NCBI GenBank assembly: GCA_026261815.1
Contig: JAMPIT010000180.1
Span: forward strand, 310,001 to 374,000
Reading direction: 5' to 3'
Length of the DNA: 64,000 bases
DNA from: Monarcha castaneiventris obscurior
Taxonomy: Eukaryota > Chordata > Aves > Passeriformes > Monarchidae
A program made the translations under genes and the position numbers. The notes under the pieces are model-generated. The model was not told where the DNA came from. It worked only from the letters and a program-made list of their open reading frames with translations, and made no database searches. Of the stretch, positions 22,270 through 33,184 are shown piece by piece (position 1 is the first letter of the stretch; each line of letters opens with the position of its first letter).

Positions 22270-22445
22270 CATGGGATCGTGGAATGGTTTGGGTGGGAAG
22301 GGGCCTTAAAGCCCGTCCAGTTCCATGGGCAGGGACACCTTCCACTGTGTCCCAGGGTGCTCCAGCCCAGCCTTGGACACTCCCAGGGATCCAGGGGCAT
22401 TGAACGTTCCTCTGGAAGTGTGGCCCCAGCTCTGAACACGTCACC
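22270..22445 (-). mobile_element. CR1 3' end, antisense (left arm of an inverted pair)
   Basis: atcgtggaatggtttgggtg begins the tail, then the gtgctccagcccagccttgg block. It forms an inverted pair with 22520-22665, tails outward. Confidence 0.88.
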
Positions 22446-22519
22446 TCCTCCTCGAGGAGAAACAGAGAGACCCCAAACCCAACCCAAACTGCTCCTCATG
22501 GTCTGATTCCATGGTGCAT

Positions 22520-22665
22520 CCAACCAAACCCAGCTGCATCCCGGGAAGTGTCCAAGGCCGGGTGGGACGGGGCTTGGAGCAACCTGGGATAGTGGGAGGT
22601 GTCCCTGGCAGGGGGTGGCACTGGGTGGGCGTTAAAGGTCCTTCCAACCCGGATTGCTCTCTGAA
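22520..22665 (+). mobile_element. CR1 3' end, sense (right arm of an inverted pair)
   Basis: gaagtgtccaaggccgggtg to gcgttaaaggtccttccaac. Complementary in layout to 22270-22445. Confidence 0.88.
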
Positions 22666-22959
22666 TCTCTGGTTCCCTGAGCGACCTTGGGGTGTTTGGG
22701 GGCTTTGGGGTTGCCTCTGTGGTGCAGAGAGGGTCGGGAGGTCGCCTGGTGTCATCTGTGGTCCAGGGAACCTCCAGCTCCTCTCCAGCAGAGGAATGGA
22801 AGGGATATCCCAGCACCTCGGGACATCCGGAGGGCACCAGTGAGGGACACGGGGAGCAAACTGGGTGTGAAGCAGCTGTAAACCTCGTGGCATTGTTTTT
22901 ATACTGGGATTTTATGGGTTGTGTTATCCCTGGGTTATTCATGGCCACGGGTGAGGGAT

Positions 22960-23035
22960 GGGTGCGGAAAGGCTGGGGGATGGTTGGGTTTGGTGACCTT
23001 GGAGGGCTTTTCCCATCTGGAATAGCTCTGTGATC
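22960..23035 (+). mobile_element. CR1 3' tail, sense, short
   Basis: gatggttgggtttggtgacc, then agggcttttcccatctggaa and tagctctgtgatcc resemble a CR1 3' end. Confidence 0.65.
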
Positions 23036-23304
23036 CACAGTGAATTCCTGACCCAACATCCAAGATAAAAAATTGACAGGTTTATTCAGAGTTATCAGGA
23101 AAATGATAAAGAAAAAAATATCAGAACTCATCAAACATCTGGGATCTTGGCCATGCAGCAGCTGGAAGAGGCAGGGAATTGAGGCAGGCAGTGAGCTGGG
23201 ATGGAGGCAGAGGCTGGGAATGCGGTGGGACAGCAGGAGAGCAGCTCCACACTCGGTGGTGGTGTTAAAACGTCACCAAACCAGAGCCTTACTCATTTCA
23301 TAAA

Positions 23305-23592
23305 GTCATAAAATCATGGAATGGTTTAGGTTGGAAGGAACCTTAGGGATCATCCCATTCCACCCCTGCCATGGCAGGGACACCTCCCACTGTCCCAGGT
23401 GGATCCAAGCCCCAATGTCCAACCTGGCCTTGGGCACTGCCAGGGATCCAGGGGCAGCCACAGCTGCTCTGGCAATTCCAGCCCAGCCCCTCCCCACCCT
23501 CCCAGCCAGCAATTCCTTCCCAAGATCCCAGCCCAAGCTCCCCTTTCCCAGTGGGAAGCCATTCCCTGGCTCCTGTCCCTCCAAGCCCGTGG
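23305..23592 (-). mobile_element. CR1 LINE, antisense
   Basis: Starts with the tail aaaatcatggaatggtttag and runs through caggtggatccaagccccaa and cagggatccaggggcagcca to the cctggctcctgtccctcc block. Confidence 0.9.
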
Positions 23593-23854
23593 GAGGAGGA
23601 ATCTGCAGGACAATCTCCAGGGATTTCTGGAGGCAATCCCTGGGCTGGCACTGGCATGTCCCACATCCCTGTGGCTCCATCAGCACACTCCGGAGGCTCT
23701 GCCCTCATCCCGCTCGGCCTCCAGCCCCTCTGAGGGGTCTCTGCCCACCACCCCAGGAGCTCTCCCGAGGCTCCTCACTCCAGGCACATCCGCTGCCTCC
23801 AGCGCTCCCATCCCGCCGGGAATTCCGCCGGGCCGGTTCAGTCTGTAACCTGTT

Positions 23855-24130
23855 CTCCTCCTTATCTCTCCCGCTTATCACCCCTCTCTCCCAGGATATC
23901 CCGGGTGTAAGTATGCGCTCGCTCGGGCTTTCACCCTCACCTCGATTGTCTGCTTTCAATGGAGCCCTAAACGCTGGAAAGGCAAAGTGCCTCTGGAGCG
24001 GGGCCCTGCGGAACCCGATCCTCCCAAATGCACTAATTAGAGCTAAAAGAGGAGCTTTTACCCCGCTGCTTTTTTCCCCTCCCGGATTAATTGAAACAAA
24101 GCCCGGCTCTCTCCGAGGTGGTGTTTGTTG
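23855..24130 (+). promoter_or_regulatory. Candidate conserved noncoding island in the last EXOC6B intron
   Basis: Unique sequence with mixed composition (tcgattgtctgctttcaatg; aatgcactaattagagctaa) placed between a CR1 element and the ~200-bp tandem array. Conservation is suspected only. Confidence 0.38.
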
Positions 24131-24194
24131 ACAGGGGTGGGGACAGTGCCGAGCTCTCCTTTCCCTTCCTTTCACTCCTAATCCTGGGATCGGC

Positions 24195-25020
24195 TTCCAA
24201 GCCCTGGGTTATCCCGAGGCTCCGCTCGGAGAAATGAAACTGGGGAGCTGCGCAGCCCAACCCAAATCCTGCAGGATTTTCTGTCCTGTAGCTGAATTCA
24301 TTGATAATATTTAATGGCTTCCACCTTCACGTGGCGTCTGGAGATTCCAGATGCTCCCAGACTTTCCCAGACCTTGCCTCTGTGGGTTGTTCAATGGTGT
24401 TCCCAGTTATCCCGAGGCTCCGCTCCGAGAAATAAAACTGGGAATCTGCACAGCCCAACCCGAATCCTGCAGGGTTTTGAGTCCTGTAGGCAACTTGATT
24501 AATTAATAATGTTTAATAGCTCAGTGCTTGCACCTTCACGTGGTGTCTGGAGATTCCAGCAGCTCCCGTCCTTCCCAGACTTCACCTCTGTGGGTTTGTT
24601 AATGGTGCTCCCAGTTATCCCAAGGCTGTGCTCAGGGAAAAAACCCATGGATCTGCACAGCCCAACCTGAATCCTGCAGGATTTTGTGTCCTGTATCTTA
24701 ATTAATTAATAATGTTTAATAGCTCAGTGCTTGCACCTTCACGTGGTGTCTGGAGATTCCAGACGCTCCCGTCCCTCCCAGACTTCACCTCCATGGGTTT
24801 GTTAATGGTGTTCCCAGTTATCCCAAGGCTCTGCTCCGAGAAATAAAACTGGGAATCTGCACAGCCCAACCCGAATCCTGCAGGATTTTGTGTCCTGTAT
24901 CTTAATTAATTAATAATGTTTAATAGCTCAGTGCTTGCACCTTCACGTGGTGTCTGGAGATTCCAGCAGCTCCCAGATGCTCCCAGATTTACCAGGTCCA
25001 CCCCTGTGGGTTTGTTGTGG
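24195..25020 (+). repeat. ~200-bp tandem repeat, four copies, in the last EXOC6B intron
   Basis: Units begin with gttatccc(g/a)aggct at 24208, 24406, 24614 and 24817 (spacing 198, 208 and 203 bp). Shared blocks: ctgcacagcccaacc, taatgtttaatagctcagtg and accttcacgtggtgtctgga. Each unit keeps a CACGTG core. Confidence 0.93.
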
Positions 25021-26300
25021 GATCAGGGCTCCAGCTGCGATCCCTTTCCGTCCTGATCCAGAGGTTTATCCATCCAACTCCTCCCCAGTCATCCAAACGC
25101 ATCCCAAGGTTTTCTTGCACGGAATGTGCGTTGCTCCCGAAACATTCCGTGGACCCGAGGAGGTCCCATGGGATGGGAGATGGAAAAGCTTTTAGGGCAG
25201 GAGATGTTCTGCTCTGAATTCCCGGTGTGTGGAAGGGCTGGAGAGGGGCGGGAAGAGCTTTCCAGAGGCACAGGGTGACTTCCAGCACCTCTGATGTCCT
25301 TCTGGAACCTGGGAGAGATCCCGGCTCTCCTGGGGAAGGGCTTGGAGACCTCCTGGAGCTGTTTGGAGCTGTGGAGGTGGCCCAGGAGAGGACCATTATC
25401 CCAAAATCCACGATAGCAGGACCTGGGTGACTCCAAACTCTGCTTCCCATTGGCACAATCACGCCCTGGTTCTCCAGGAGGAGCAGCTGCCAACCTGCTC
25501 TGGCTGAAAAATAGGGAAAACCAGAAAAATCCCAATTTTGATGACTGGAAATGCTCCAAGCTCTCCTGTTCCTGTTGGGAGAGCAGCTCCGTCGTGATCC
25601 CGAGTCTCTGGGCACTGGTAACTCTGGTAAATTCCCCTTTGGGATAAAGTTGTTATCCTGGATTCCAGTTCCAAGCTGGATGTTTTTGGGAACATTTCAG
25701 ATTCCCCATGGCTCTTTCTAGGAGGGTTGGAGCCTGGAAAACCTTGGATTTTTTTTTGATTGTGTTCAATAAGTTTGGAGAGGTTTGGGTTGTGCTCAGT
25801 TGACTCCAGAGCCTCAGGATGATCCAGTGCCAGCTTCCCAGGGATTATCAGCGCTGTGTCCCTGTCACTTCAACGCCTGGTTTAGGTCCCCAAAGCCAAA
25901 AACTGGGATTATGGGATGCATCCAAAACCCTCAGCCCCTGCCAGGTCTGATTTACCCAGAAAGTCATTTAAAAACTGGGATAATTTGGAAGGGCTGAGCC
26001 CTTGCAGGTTGGATTTTGGGAGGCTGCGCCTTCAGGAGCTGAGGGAAGGTTGATCCTGGTGGGAATTTTTTCCCTTCCCAGCACCCTTGGAGCGTGTCCC
26101 AAGCCCTCTTCCCCCCAAAATATGGATCTGGGAATGCAGGAGTGCATGAACCACCCCCCCCTGCCCCCCAGCTTTGCATGTGGGGTCCCCTCCCACCTCC
26201 TGCTCTGCTGGGCTCTGGATTTATGGAGACCTCCTGGAGACGCCGTGCTCCTTCCAAACAGCCGGGTTCCTTCCTGGAACAGAAATTATTCCGTGTTCTG
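25020..26300 (+). other. Last EXOC6B intron, unique sequence, nothing recognised
   Basis: Between the ~200-bp tandem array and the AT stretch before the exon duplication. No gene or CR1 was recognised. Confidence 0.55.
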
Positions 26301-26345
26301 TTTAATATAAATTATATATGTATTTATATAATTTATATATTGTAT
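26300..26345. repeat. AT-rich stretch (TATA-type) before a CR1 tail
   Basis: aattatatatgtatttatat and following, in 45 bp. It precedes the CR1 piece at 26350. Confidence 0.75.
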
Positions 26346-26349
26346 TCAG

Positions 26350-26470
26350 TAGGAAAAATGGGATGGCAGATGGTGGTGTCCCTGCCCACAGCAGGGGGCT
26401 GGAAATGGATGGGATTTCAGGTCCCTTCCAACCCAAACGTTCCGAGATTCCCTGGAATATTTTACAGTGT
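26350..26470 (+). mobile_element. CR1 3' end, sense
   Basis: gatggtggtgtccctgccca, then gatttcaggtcccttccaac and a diverged tail. It lies in the last EXOC6B intron, just before the exon duplication. Confidence 0.82.
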
Positions 26471-26680
26471 TTGAAATTCACAACTCCAGACCTTCCCAGC
26501 CTCTCCCAAAGCTTCATCTCGTGCATGCGAGGCACCGTTTTAAATAAAACCCCTTAATTCTATGGATTCCGTGCTAATTTTTAAGTTTCCTCCTCAAATT
26601 CTATCATCACTGCAGAGGGTGACGTGGGGACGGAGAAATCCCTGTTTGGAAGGGGGAGGATTTAGGATTTCCTGCATTTG

Positions 26681-27130
26681 GGAATTAGGGAGAGACCCCA
26701 AAGTGGCATTGATTGGGATCGGAGAAGTTTAAAGCCTGAAAAATGCCCCAAAAATTGGTGTAGAGCTGTGAAATCCCATGTCCTCCTCTGTGAGCACTGG
26801 ACATTCCCAATCCCTGTTCCATAACCTGTTTGTGCTCCGTGCAGGATGCGGGACACCAGCAGGAAAAACAACGTTTTCACCCAATTCCAGAAAAAAGAGT
26901 GGGAATTAGGGAGAGATCCCAAAGTGGCATTGATTGGGATCGGAGTGGTTTAGAGCAAAAATGCTTAAAAAATTCCCCAAAAATTGATGTAGAGCTGTGA
27001 AATCCCATGTCCTCCTCACTGAGCACTGGACATTCCCAGTCCCTGTTCCATGACCTGTTTGTGCTCCGTGCAGGATGCGGGACACCAGCAGGAAAAACAA
27101 CGTTTTTGCCCAATTCCGGAAAAACGAGCG
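26681..27130 (+). repeat. Tandem duplication (~221-229 bp, two copies) covering the intron end and terminal exon of EXOC6B
   Basis: The first unit is about 26681-26901 and the second about 26902-27130. Both contain the sequence starting ggaattaggg, the segment gtagagctgtgaaatcccat, the run up to the acceptor, and the first part of the exon. The breakpoint lies inside the exon, so the proximal exon copy is cut after about 18 codons. Small insertions and deletions change the period from 221 bp at the unit start to 229 bp at the acceptor. Confidence 0.9.
26845..26953 (+). pseudogene. Partial tandem duplicate of the EXOC6B terminal exon (alternative terminal exon or relic)
   Basis: The 14 bases up to and including the CAG acceptor and the first ~50 exon bases are nearly identical to the real terminal exon at 27074. 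The copy reads MRDTSRKNNV then FTQFQKKE. After that it runs into the start of the second repeat unit and meets a stop at 26951-26953, giving a 35-residue C-terminus that ends GIGVV instead of the conserved SHHS end. The copies differ at about five bases in the shared exon stretch, so this is a real old duplication rather than a simple assembly repeat. If used as a last exon it would replace the conserved tail. If a weak donor (gtggga) at 26899 were used, its 54 bp would keep the reading frame into the real exon. No expression evidence is available here. Confidence 0.7.
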
Positions 27131-27200
27131 GGACAAGCAGAAGTTGATCGACACCGTGGCCAAGCAGCTGCGTGGCCTCATCAACAGCCACCACTCCTGA
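27074..27200 (+). CDS. EXOC6B: EXOC6B terminal coding exon with stop codon
   Basis: This exon completes the Sec15B C-terminus. The acceptor is CAG at 27071-27073. The first base completes the split lysine codon, then 41 residues follow, beginning MRDTSRKNNV, passing through FAQFRKNERD and ending LINSHHS, with TGA at 27198-27200. The human protein ends LISSHHS, so the length matches the family exactly. The segment is very basic and helix-like. About 229 bp upstream is a second, partial copy of this exon with its own acceptor (26845), so this is the distal member of a tandem pair. It is the functional copy, because only this one keeps the full family C-terminus. The 3' UTR begins at 27201. Confidence 0.96.
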
Positions 27201-29300
27201 GGGACTCGGGATCTCCTTCCCGCAGCCTGGACTTCGGGAATCTCGTTCAGAGAGAAGATTTGTATTTTTTTATTCACCCGGAAAGTCTCCGCGGAGCCTC
27301 CCCCCGACGGCAAAACGCTCCCGGTGGAACGGTCCCGGGAAGAGAGGTGGTGGCAGGAGTCTCCTGGATAAACTCCTATTTTCAGGGGTTTAGAGAGTGA
27401 TGGGAATTCTTGGAGCCTGGGAGAGAAGTTCACACCCGGACTGGGGTTTTTTTGTCGAAGCCAAATTGAAGGGATCATCCTGCCTTCCTTCCGTTAATTT
27501 ATTCCCTTGGAAAACAGAACAAAAAAATCTGGGAAGAGCCGTAGGTTTGGGTTCTTCTCCTGGGCAGGGGGAAGGAGATCACCCTGAGTGTGTCCTGTGG
27601 TTTGGATTTAGGTAGGAAAAAGGGATTTCCCAGGGTTTTTCCTCCTCTTTTTCCCTTTCCGTGGGCTGATTTCCATGTTAGGCTGCAAATCCCTGGAATC
27701 ACAACCCTTTCCCACATAACCATAACCATCCCTGAGCTCCACTCCATGACCTTCCAGGGGGTGTGGGATCATGGAGAAGGGTTTGGAGCTGCCTCCTTGA
27801 TTAGATTTGGGAAGGGAGAGCCGAAGGATAATCTGGGAATGTGTCCTGTGGCGCTGCTCCGGGGCTGGGATGCTGCTGGACACATCCATGGAAGGAGGAG
27901 CGGGAGGGGACGGACACTCCACAGGGATGGGGGGAAGGCAGACTGGGATCTCCCGGTGTCCAGGAGGGGTTTCTTCCTCTCTTTTCCATGCTGGTGTCCC
28001 ATTTTCCCTCTCCTCCTGATGTTTCCATGGGGAAAACTTCCCTCGCTCACCCTGCTTGGAGCTGGGCCAGTGGGAATCTCCTGGAGGCAGTGGGAGGTTC
28101 CCCATGGAGCAGCGCTGCTCCAAAGTGCCTGTGGACAAAATTCCCGCTGTCCTGAAGGTGCCCAGAGATCCTCTGCTCAAACCAGGCAGTTTTGGGGAGG
28201 AGGGAATTGCCACCACTGGGATTTAATCCCAGGATTCAGGTTCCAAAGGGGGATTTTCGCCCTCCTCATCTTGTTAACCCGTCTGGCTCTAATTCCCGGC
28301 ATTATCCAGCCACATTCCCAAACCCTTGAAGGGAATTCGGATCTCCCTGGTGGTTGTTGCAGCCCTGGAAGTGCTGCTCCTGCTCTCATTCCCGACCCTC
28401 TGGATGCACCAAGGGAATGAGGTTTGACCTTCCCTCCTTGTTCCTCAGCGCCATTTTGTGTTTGGTTTCCATTTGGAGAAGGTTCGTGTGGCTCCATCCC
28501 AAAATTAAACGGGAACACGATCGGGAATGACCCCCTGGAGCTCTTGGCCTCTGCCGACCGTCTCCAGCTACAGGGACCAAGGGATTGTTTTCATTAATAA
28601 GAGGGAAAATTTATAATTCCTTGGTTTTGGAGAGGGATCGGAGGTGAATTCCTTGTGACCTCCTCTTTGAGGGATGTGGAAGAGGAATGAAGGGAAAAGC
28701 AGCAGGTGAAGGAAAGTTGGAGTCAGTGTGGCCAGAAAGGGATTGGCTTTGGAGACACCTCTGGACATGACCCAGAGGGACAAGGGATGGGAATTCAGGG
28801 AGTGGGATGAAGGGAGAAGGAGCAGAAACCCTGGGACACAGGGAAGGGATTTTGTGCCACCATCCTGAAATTCCAGTTTTCACTCCATGAGTTATTCCCA
28901 GTAAAACCCTCAACAGAGCCGAGGCAAGGCCTCGTTTCAGATGCTCCAGGCAGCTCCCACCTTTCCGAAATCCACGCTGGGCTCCCCTTCCCATCTCCCA
29001 GAGCTGCAATCCCAAGAGCAGCGACCTGGGATGGGTTTCCTCGCTCCTTCAGGCTCTTCTTGGAGAAGCCAGGATTGGGATCCTGCAAAGCGGCTCCTGG
29101 AGCTCGGGATTTGCTGCTGGGGAAGTCAAATCTGGCCAAGGGAGAGATTCAGGGAGTTCCTGATCTCGGGAGGTCAAGAGCCGGAACCGCAAGTCAGAGC
29201 CTGGGATGAAAAATGGGATTTTGGGACTCTGGTCCCAATTAACTTTTTGTTCCGAGGGATGTGGCTCCATCCCTTCCAAATAAAATTAATCTTTTAAACA
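27201..29300 (+). other. EXOC6B: Probable EXOC6B 3' UTR
   Basis: Sequence after the EXOC6B stop. No splice-supported coding exon and no recognisable CR1 element is seen across about 2 kb, which is unusual for this repeat-rich window and fits a transcribed UTR. The first AATAAA-type signal I noted is near 29279. The right end is inferred. Confidence 0.5.
29279..29284 (+). terminator. Candidate polyadenylation signal AATAAA for EXOC6B
   Basis: A canonical AATAAA lies about 2.1 kb after the EXOC6B stop codon. A T-rich and GT-containing stretch (tagtgtgttttatttttt) follows only about 250 bp later, so the cleavage site is not settled. Confidence 0.4.
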
Positions 29301-31370
29301 GATTGCCCAAAAAGCCCCTGGAAGACATCCCAAATCCCCTCTCAGTCTCTTCCTAATGATGGGTGTCCTCCGACACGGATGGAATTGCTTAGGAGGGGAA
29401 AGTCGCTGCTGGGAATTTAAAAGTGGGGGTGGGAAACAGGGGCAGGACCCGAATCCGAGATTTCCAACTCCCCAAAATTAATAATGCTGCTCTAACACCT
29501 CGCTCCACATCCACTGAACATTCCTTAGTGTGTTTTATTTTTTAAGGAAAAAGGTAAATTGGATTATCCCGTAGTTTTTCCACGATCCAGCAAATATTTT
29601 CCAGCACCAGTGGGAAGAAAAACCATATTAACCCAAAAAAAGAGACAAATTTGGCTTCCCAAGAAGCTTCTTTCCTTCTTCATCATCTTCAGGCATTCCA
29701 GGAGTTGGGAATAATCCTGTATGAGGTGTCCAAAGTGGGAATGCGCAGCCCAGCTCATCCATAGGGTGTTCTCCCTGAGCCATCAGCACCTGTGGGGTGG
29801 GAAAGGAGGCGTTTTCCTGGGATTTTTGGGGTATTCCTGGGGCTGGAGCTCAATCTGGATGCTCCCAGTGATTTTTTGCACTTTGTTCCGGATCCAATCC
29901 CAGGTCCTGCTCAGATGGGGACGGGAGGAGTTGGGATGCTGCTGGTTTGGGGTTGTTTTCTCCCAAATTGAGGAAGGTTGAGGAATTTCTCCCAGATTTT
30001 GGGCAGGAGCTGTGGGAAGGGTCGTGGTGGCCCCAAATTCCTTGGAAGGTGCTGGGGCGGAGCCAGGGCCATCGCTGCTGTCACATCCCTTGTGCTGAAG
30101 TTTTGGGATCAAATTCCAACCAGAATCCAAATCCCAGGCGGAGATTCCTTGCCCTTGGGTGTTTCCTGCCTCCCTTGGGTTTTTCCCGTTAGTTCTGGGT
30201 TGGGTTTGGTGCTTTTTTGGACCATGGAAGGGTTTGGAGCCTCCAAACCCCGTCCCACGCTCCGGTTGGATTTGTGTCCCATCCCTGGGGCTTTCGGGAT
30301 CTCTGTCCCATTTTTCCTACAATTCCATGGGGCCTGGAGACCCCTCGTATCCCCCCCAGCACGATTCCGTGTTTATCCCACTGCTGGCAGCTCCCGGGGA
30401 GCACAACTCCCATAAATCCCATCCCCAAATGATCCAGGATGGCCCCAGCTCTGCTGTCCACTGGGAATGCTGTGGATCAGAGGGAATCAACCCCAACACA
30501 CCGGGATTGGCCGGGATTCGCCCCAAAAACACCGGGATGGAGGAGGGGGAGCTCAAGGGGGTTTTGCTTCACCCCAAAGCTGCTGCTTCAATCTCCAGCC
30601 CCTCTCTTGCCCCCTGGGCTGGGTTTGGGAAGCTTTTCCCAGAGCCGGGATCCATCCCCACCTGCAGCTCCCCAAAAATTCCATGGGCAGCTCATTCTGG
30701 AATCCTGGCTGTGCCCAGCTGCTCCCTGCCTTGGCTCATCCCTCGGAATTTGTTTTGCCAGGAAAACCCCCACATTCCCATCTCATATCCCATCCCTCCC
30801 TGTCCACCGGCTGCCGGGGTTGCCTTTTCCCATTTATTTTGGGGCGGAAGGACCTGATTTTGGGAACTGAGTTGGTGAAAACAGCTTTTTTTGCACAAGT
30901 CGTTGCACAATAAGGGGAAAATTTAGCAATTAGGTTTAACTTTAAAGGGAATTTTGTTGATTTTTTTTTTCCTTAAAACTCACTAGCAGAGCTACTGATT
31001 CCGAGAGGAAAAAGAGCTGGAATGGTCGGAGAAAGGACTGCATGGTTTACAGGTTCTATTCTGTTAGAAATTAGCATGTTGGACATTTATCCTGGTGTAA
31101 TTCCAATTAAACAAATACAGCATTTAACTGTTTCATCAATGCCTCCTGCGGCTCTGTGCGTCCCTGCGGAAAAACCTGACCCCTAAATCCCACAAATGAT
31201 AAAATCCAACACCTCCTTTGGACACCTGGCTGCTGGAACACCCGGATATGTGGGGGATCCAAGGGGATGAAAATCCCTGGATGAGAGTTGGATCCCACCC
31301 TCCCTCATTGCCCTGAGCAGAAGCCAAGTTTTGACCAAATTTTGGGGGATTTAAATTGGTTTCTATCAAA
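29300..31370 (+). other. Intergenic sequence after EXOC6B, nothing recognised
   Basis: No exon with splice sites, no CR1. It may still be transcribed if EXOC6B uses a more distal poly(A) site. Confidence 0.55.
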
Positions 31371-31374
31371 AAGT

Positions 31375-31567
31375 TCCTCCCCGTGAGGGTGGAGAAGGGC
31401 TGGAATGGAATTCCCAGAGCAGCTGTGGCTGCCCCTGGATCCCTGGCAGTGTCCAAGGCCAGGCTGGACATTGGGGCTTGGATCCACCTGGGACTGTGGG
31501 AGGTGTCCCTGAACATGGAATGGGGATGGGATTTAAGGTCCCTTCCCACCCAAACCATTCCAGGATC
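31375..31567 (+). mobile_element. CR1 3' end, sense
   Basis: From ttcccagagcagctgtggct through gtgtccaaggccaggctgga to ccacccaaaccattcc. Confidence 0.9.
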
Positions 31568-32224
31568 CTGGAGATGCTGGGAACATGGGGATGGGGGGAA
31601 TTTGGGGGTCCTGCCCCACCTGGGAGGGGCGATGGGGAGGTTCCATGGAAGGGTTCAGGCAGATGATTTGGGTTTTGTGTAGGATGAAGGATTTAGGGAA
31701 TATCCGTGGGCTGGGATAGCAAAGATTCCTGGATGGTTTATAGCTCACGAATGCCTCTAAATCCCATTTTTAAGCCGTTTATCCCTTCTGGTTCCTGGCA
31801 GATCCTGGGCCAGGGATTCCCAGGTGTTCCTTTGGAGCAGTGGGAAGGAAAATGTTCCCTGGAGTTGTTGGTGACTCCACCCCTCCAGGGGCCTTTCCCC
31901 ACAAGAGAGGGAAAAAGAAGGGTGGGAACCCTCTGGATTGAACCGGGATATTCCTGGTGTTTCTTGGTAATGGCCACCATGGACCAAAGGGAAAATTCCA
32001 TCTCCTCCCACAGCAGGTCCAGGGAGGACCCAAAAATCCAGGAAACCCCCCAGTGCCTGCGCTAAAAACCTGTTACCCCATCCCCTTTTCCTGGTGGATT
32101 TTGGGAGCTGGGCCGTGCCAGGAACAACCCGGATGCTCCAGGTGCTCTCCAGGTGGAAAGTGGAGATGTCCTGCAGTGGGGTGGGATGTGGTCCGTGGGA
32201 CCCTGGTGGGAGATGGTGGGAAGG

Positions 32225-32500
32225 GATCCGGGATCATCCTGGATCAGTGGATCTCGGATCATCTGGGATCAGTGGATTTGAGATCATCCTGGATCAGTGG
32301 ATCTGAGATCACCCTGGTCAGTGGATCTCAGACCTTCCTGGATCAGTGGATCTGAGATCATCCTGGTCAGTGGATCTGAGATCATCCTGGATCAGCAGAT
32401 CTGAGATCACCCTGGTCAGTGGATCTCAGACCTTCCTGGATCAGTGGATCTGAGATCATCCTGGTCAGTGGATCCTGGACCTTGCTGGATCAGGGATCAG
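32225..32500 (+). repeat. 24/25-bp minisatellite with a 98-bp higher-order unit
   Basis: Units such as gagatcatcctggatcagtg(gatct) alternate 25/24/25/24 bp and differ by type. A four-unit block starts at 32280 and repeats at 32378, so the higher-order period is 98 bp. Every unit is rich in GATC. Confidence 0.93.
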
Positions 32501-32749
32501 GGAGTGCAGCACGGGTGGGTTTTGGGGCAGGGATTTGGGATGCTGCAGTGGCACCGATGTCACCCTGGCTGTGGCCAGGCCCGGAATCAGTGCCCAGAGC
32601 GGGGCCAAACCTCCCCAGGGCCCTGCGGCTCCCTGGGGCCCTTTGTCCGGCTCGGCCACCGGCGCTGTCACCCCTCGTGTCCTCGGGACAGCCCCAGCCC
32701 GGCACCGAGCCCTCGTTCCAGCCCCGGGATGCGTTGCCAGCCCGGTTTT

Positions 32750-32870
32750 CATCAAATCACAGAATCAGGGAATATCCTGGTTGGGAGGGACCCACAGGGA
32801 TCACCCAGTCCAGCTCCTGGCCCTGCCCAGGACACCCCAAGCGCCCCACAAGCCACCCCGAGCAGGGAGG
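32750..32870 (-). mobile_element. CR1 3' end, antisense (subfamily with caggatcatc)
   Basis: cacagaatcagggaatatcc, then ggttgggagggacccacagg and cctggccctgcccaggacac. Confidence 0.82.
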
Positions 32871-32971
32871 TTTTCCTTTCCTCCTGATTTTCTCCGAGCC
32901 AGGTGAGACAAACGTTTTCCAGCAGCTGCTGCCGAGCGTTCGCTTCCTGGTGCCTCTGTCCCTTCTTGCCC

Positions 32972-32995
32972 TCACCTCGGTTCACCTCCTCACCT
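32972..32995 (-). promoter_or_regulatory. Three AGGTGA half-sites (DR2 and DR4 spacing)
   Basis: On the - strand AGGTGA-gg-AGGTGA-accg-AGGTGA. All three fit RGKTSA. The flanks are not clearly conserved-looking and lie between CR1 copies, so chance is possible. Confidence 0.25.
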
Positions 32996-33184
32996 CCTTC
33001 CTGATGGGATCGGCTGAGGCTGCAGGGAAGCAGAGCTGTCAGGTGAGGCTGAATCCATGGGATTTACCTCCTCCAGGGAGCCCCAGGAACGGGGCAGGAG
33101 AAGGTTTGGGACCGGGAGATGCCCGTGGGGTCACTTTCCCATCGTGTCCCATGGACAGGGCTGTCCTGGACTGAAACAGGGCAG

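Larger units (their letters stand above)
1..29300 (+). other. EXOC6B: EXOC6B gene, 3' portion (introns, last two coding exons, probable 3' UTR)
   Basis: The gene body enters from the left and ends here. Only the last 79 residues of the protein are encoded in the window, in two exons at 20023-20135 and 27074-27200. The exon that should come before them (the segment before LLDLFIQWDW) was looked for and not found, so the intron upstream of 20023 is at least 20 kb. Long introns are usual for this gene in vertebrates. The right limit is the candidate poly(A) signal near 29279 and is uncertain. The gene lies on the same strand as CYP26B1 and upstream of it, as in human 2p13. Confidence 0.85.

Noticed and set aside
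24195..25020. CRISPR-like array
   Set aside because: The repeats are ~200 bp, have no spacer-repeat structure, and the genome is a vertebrate's.
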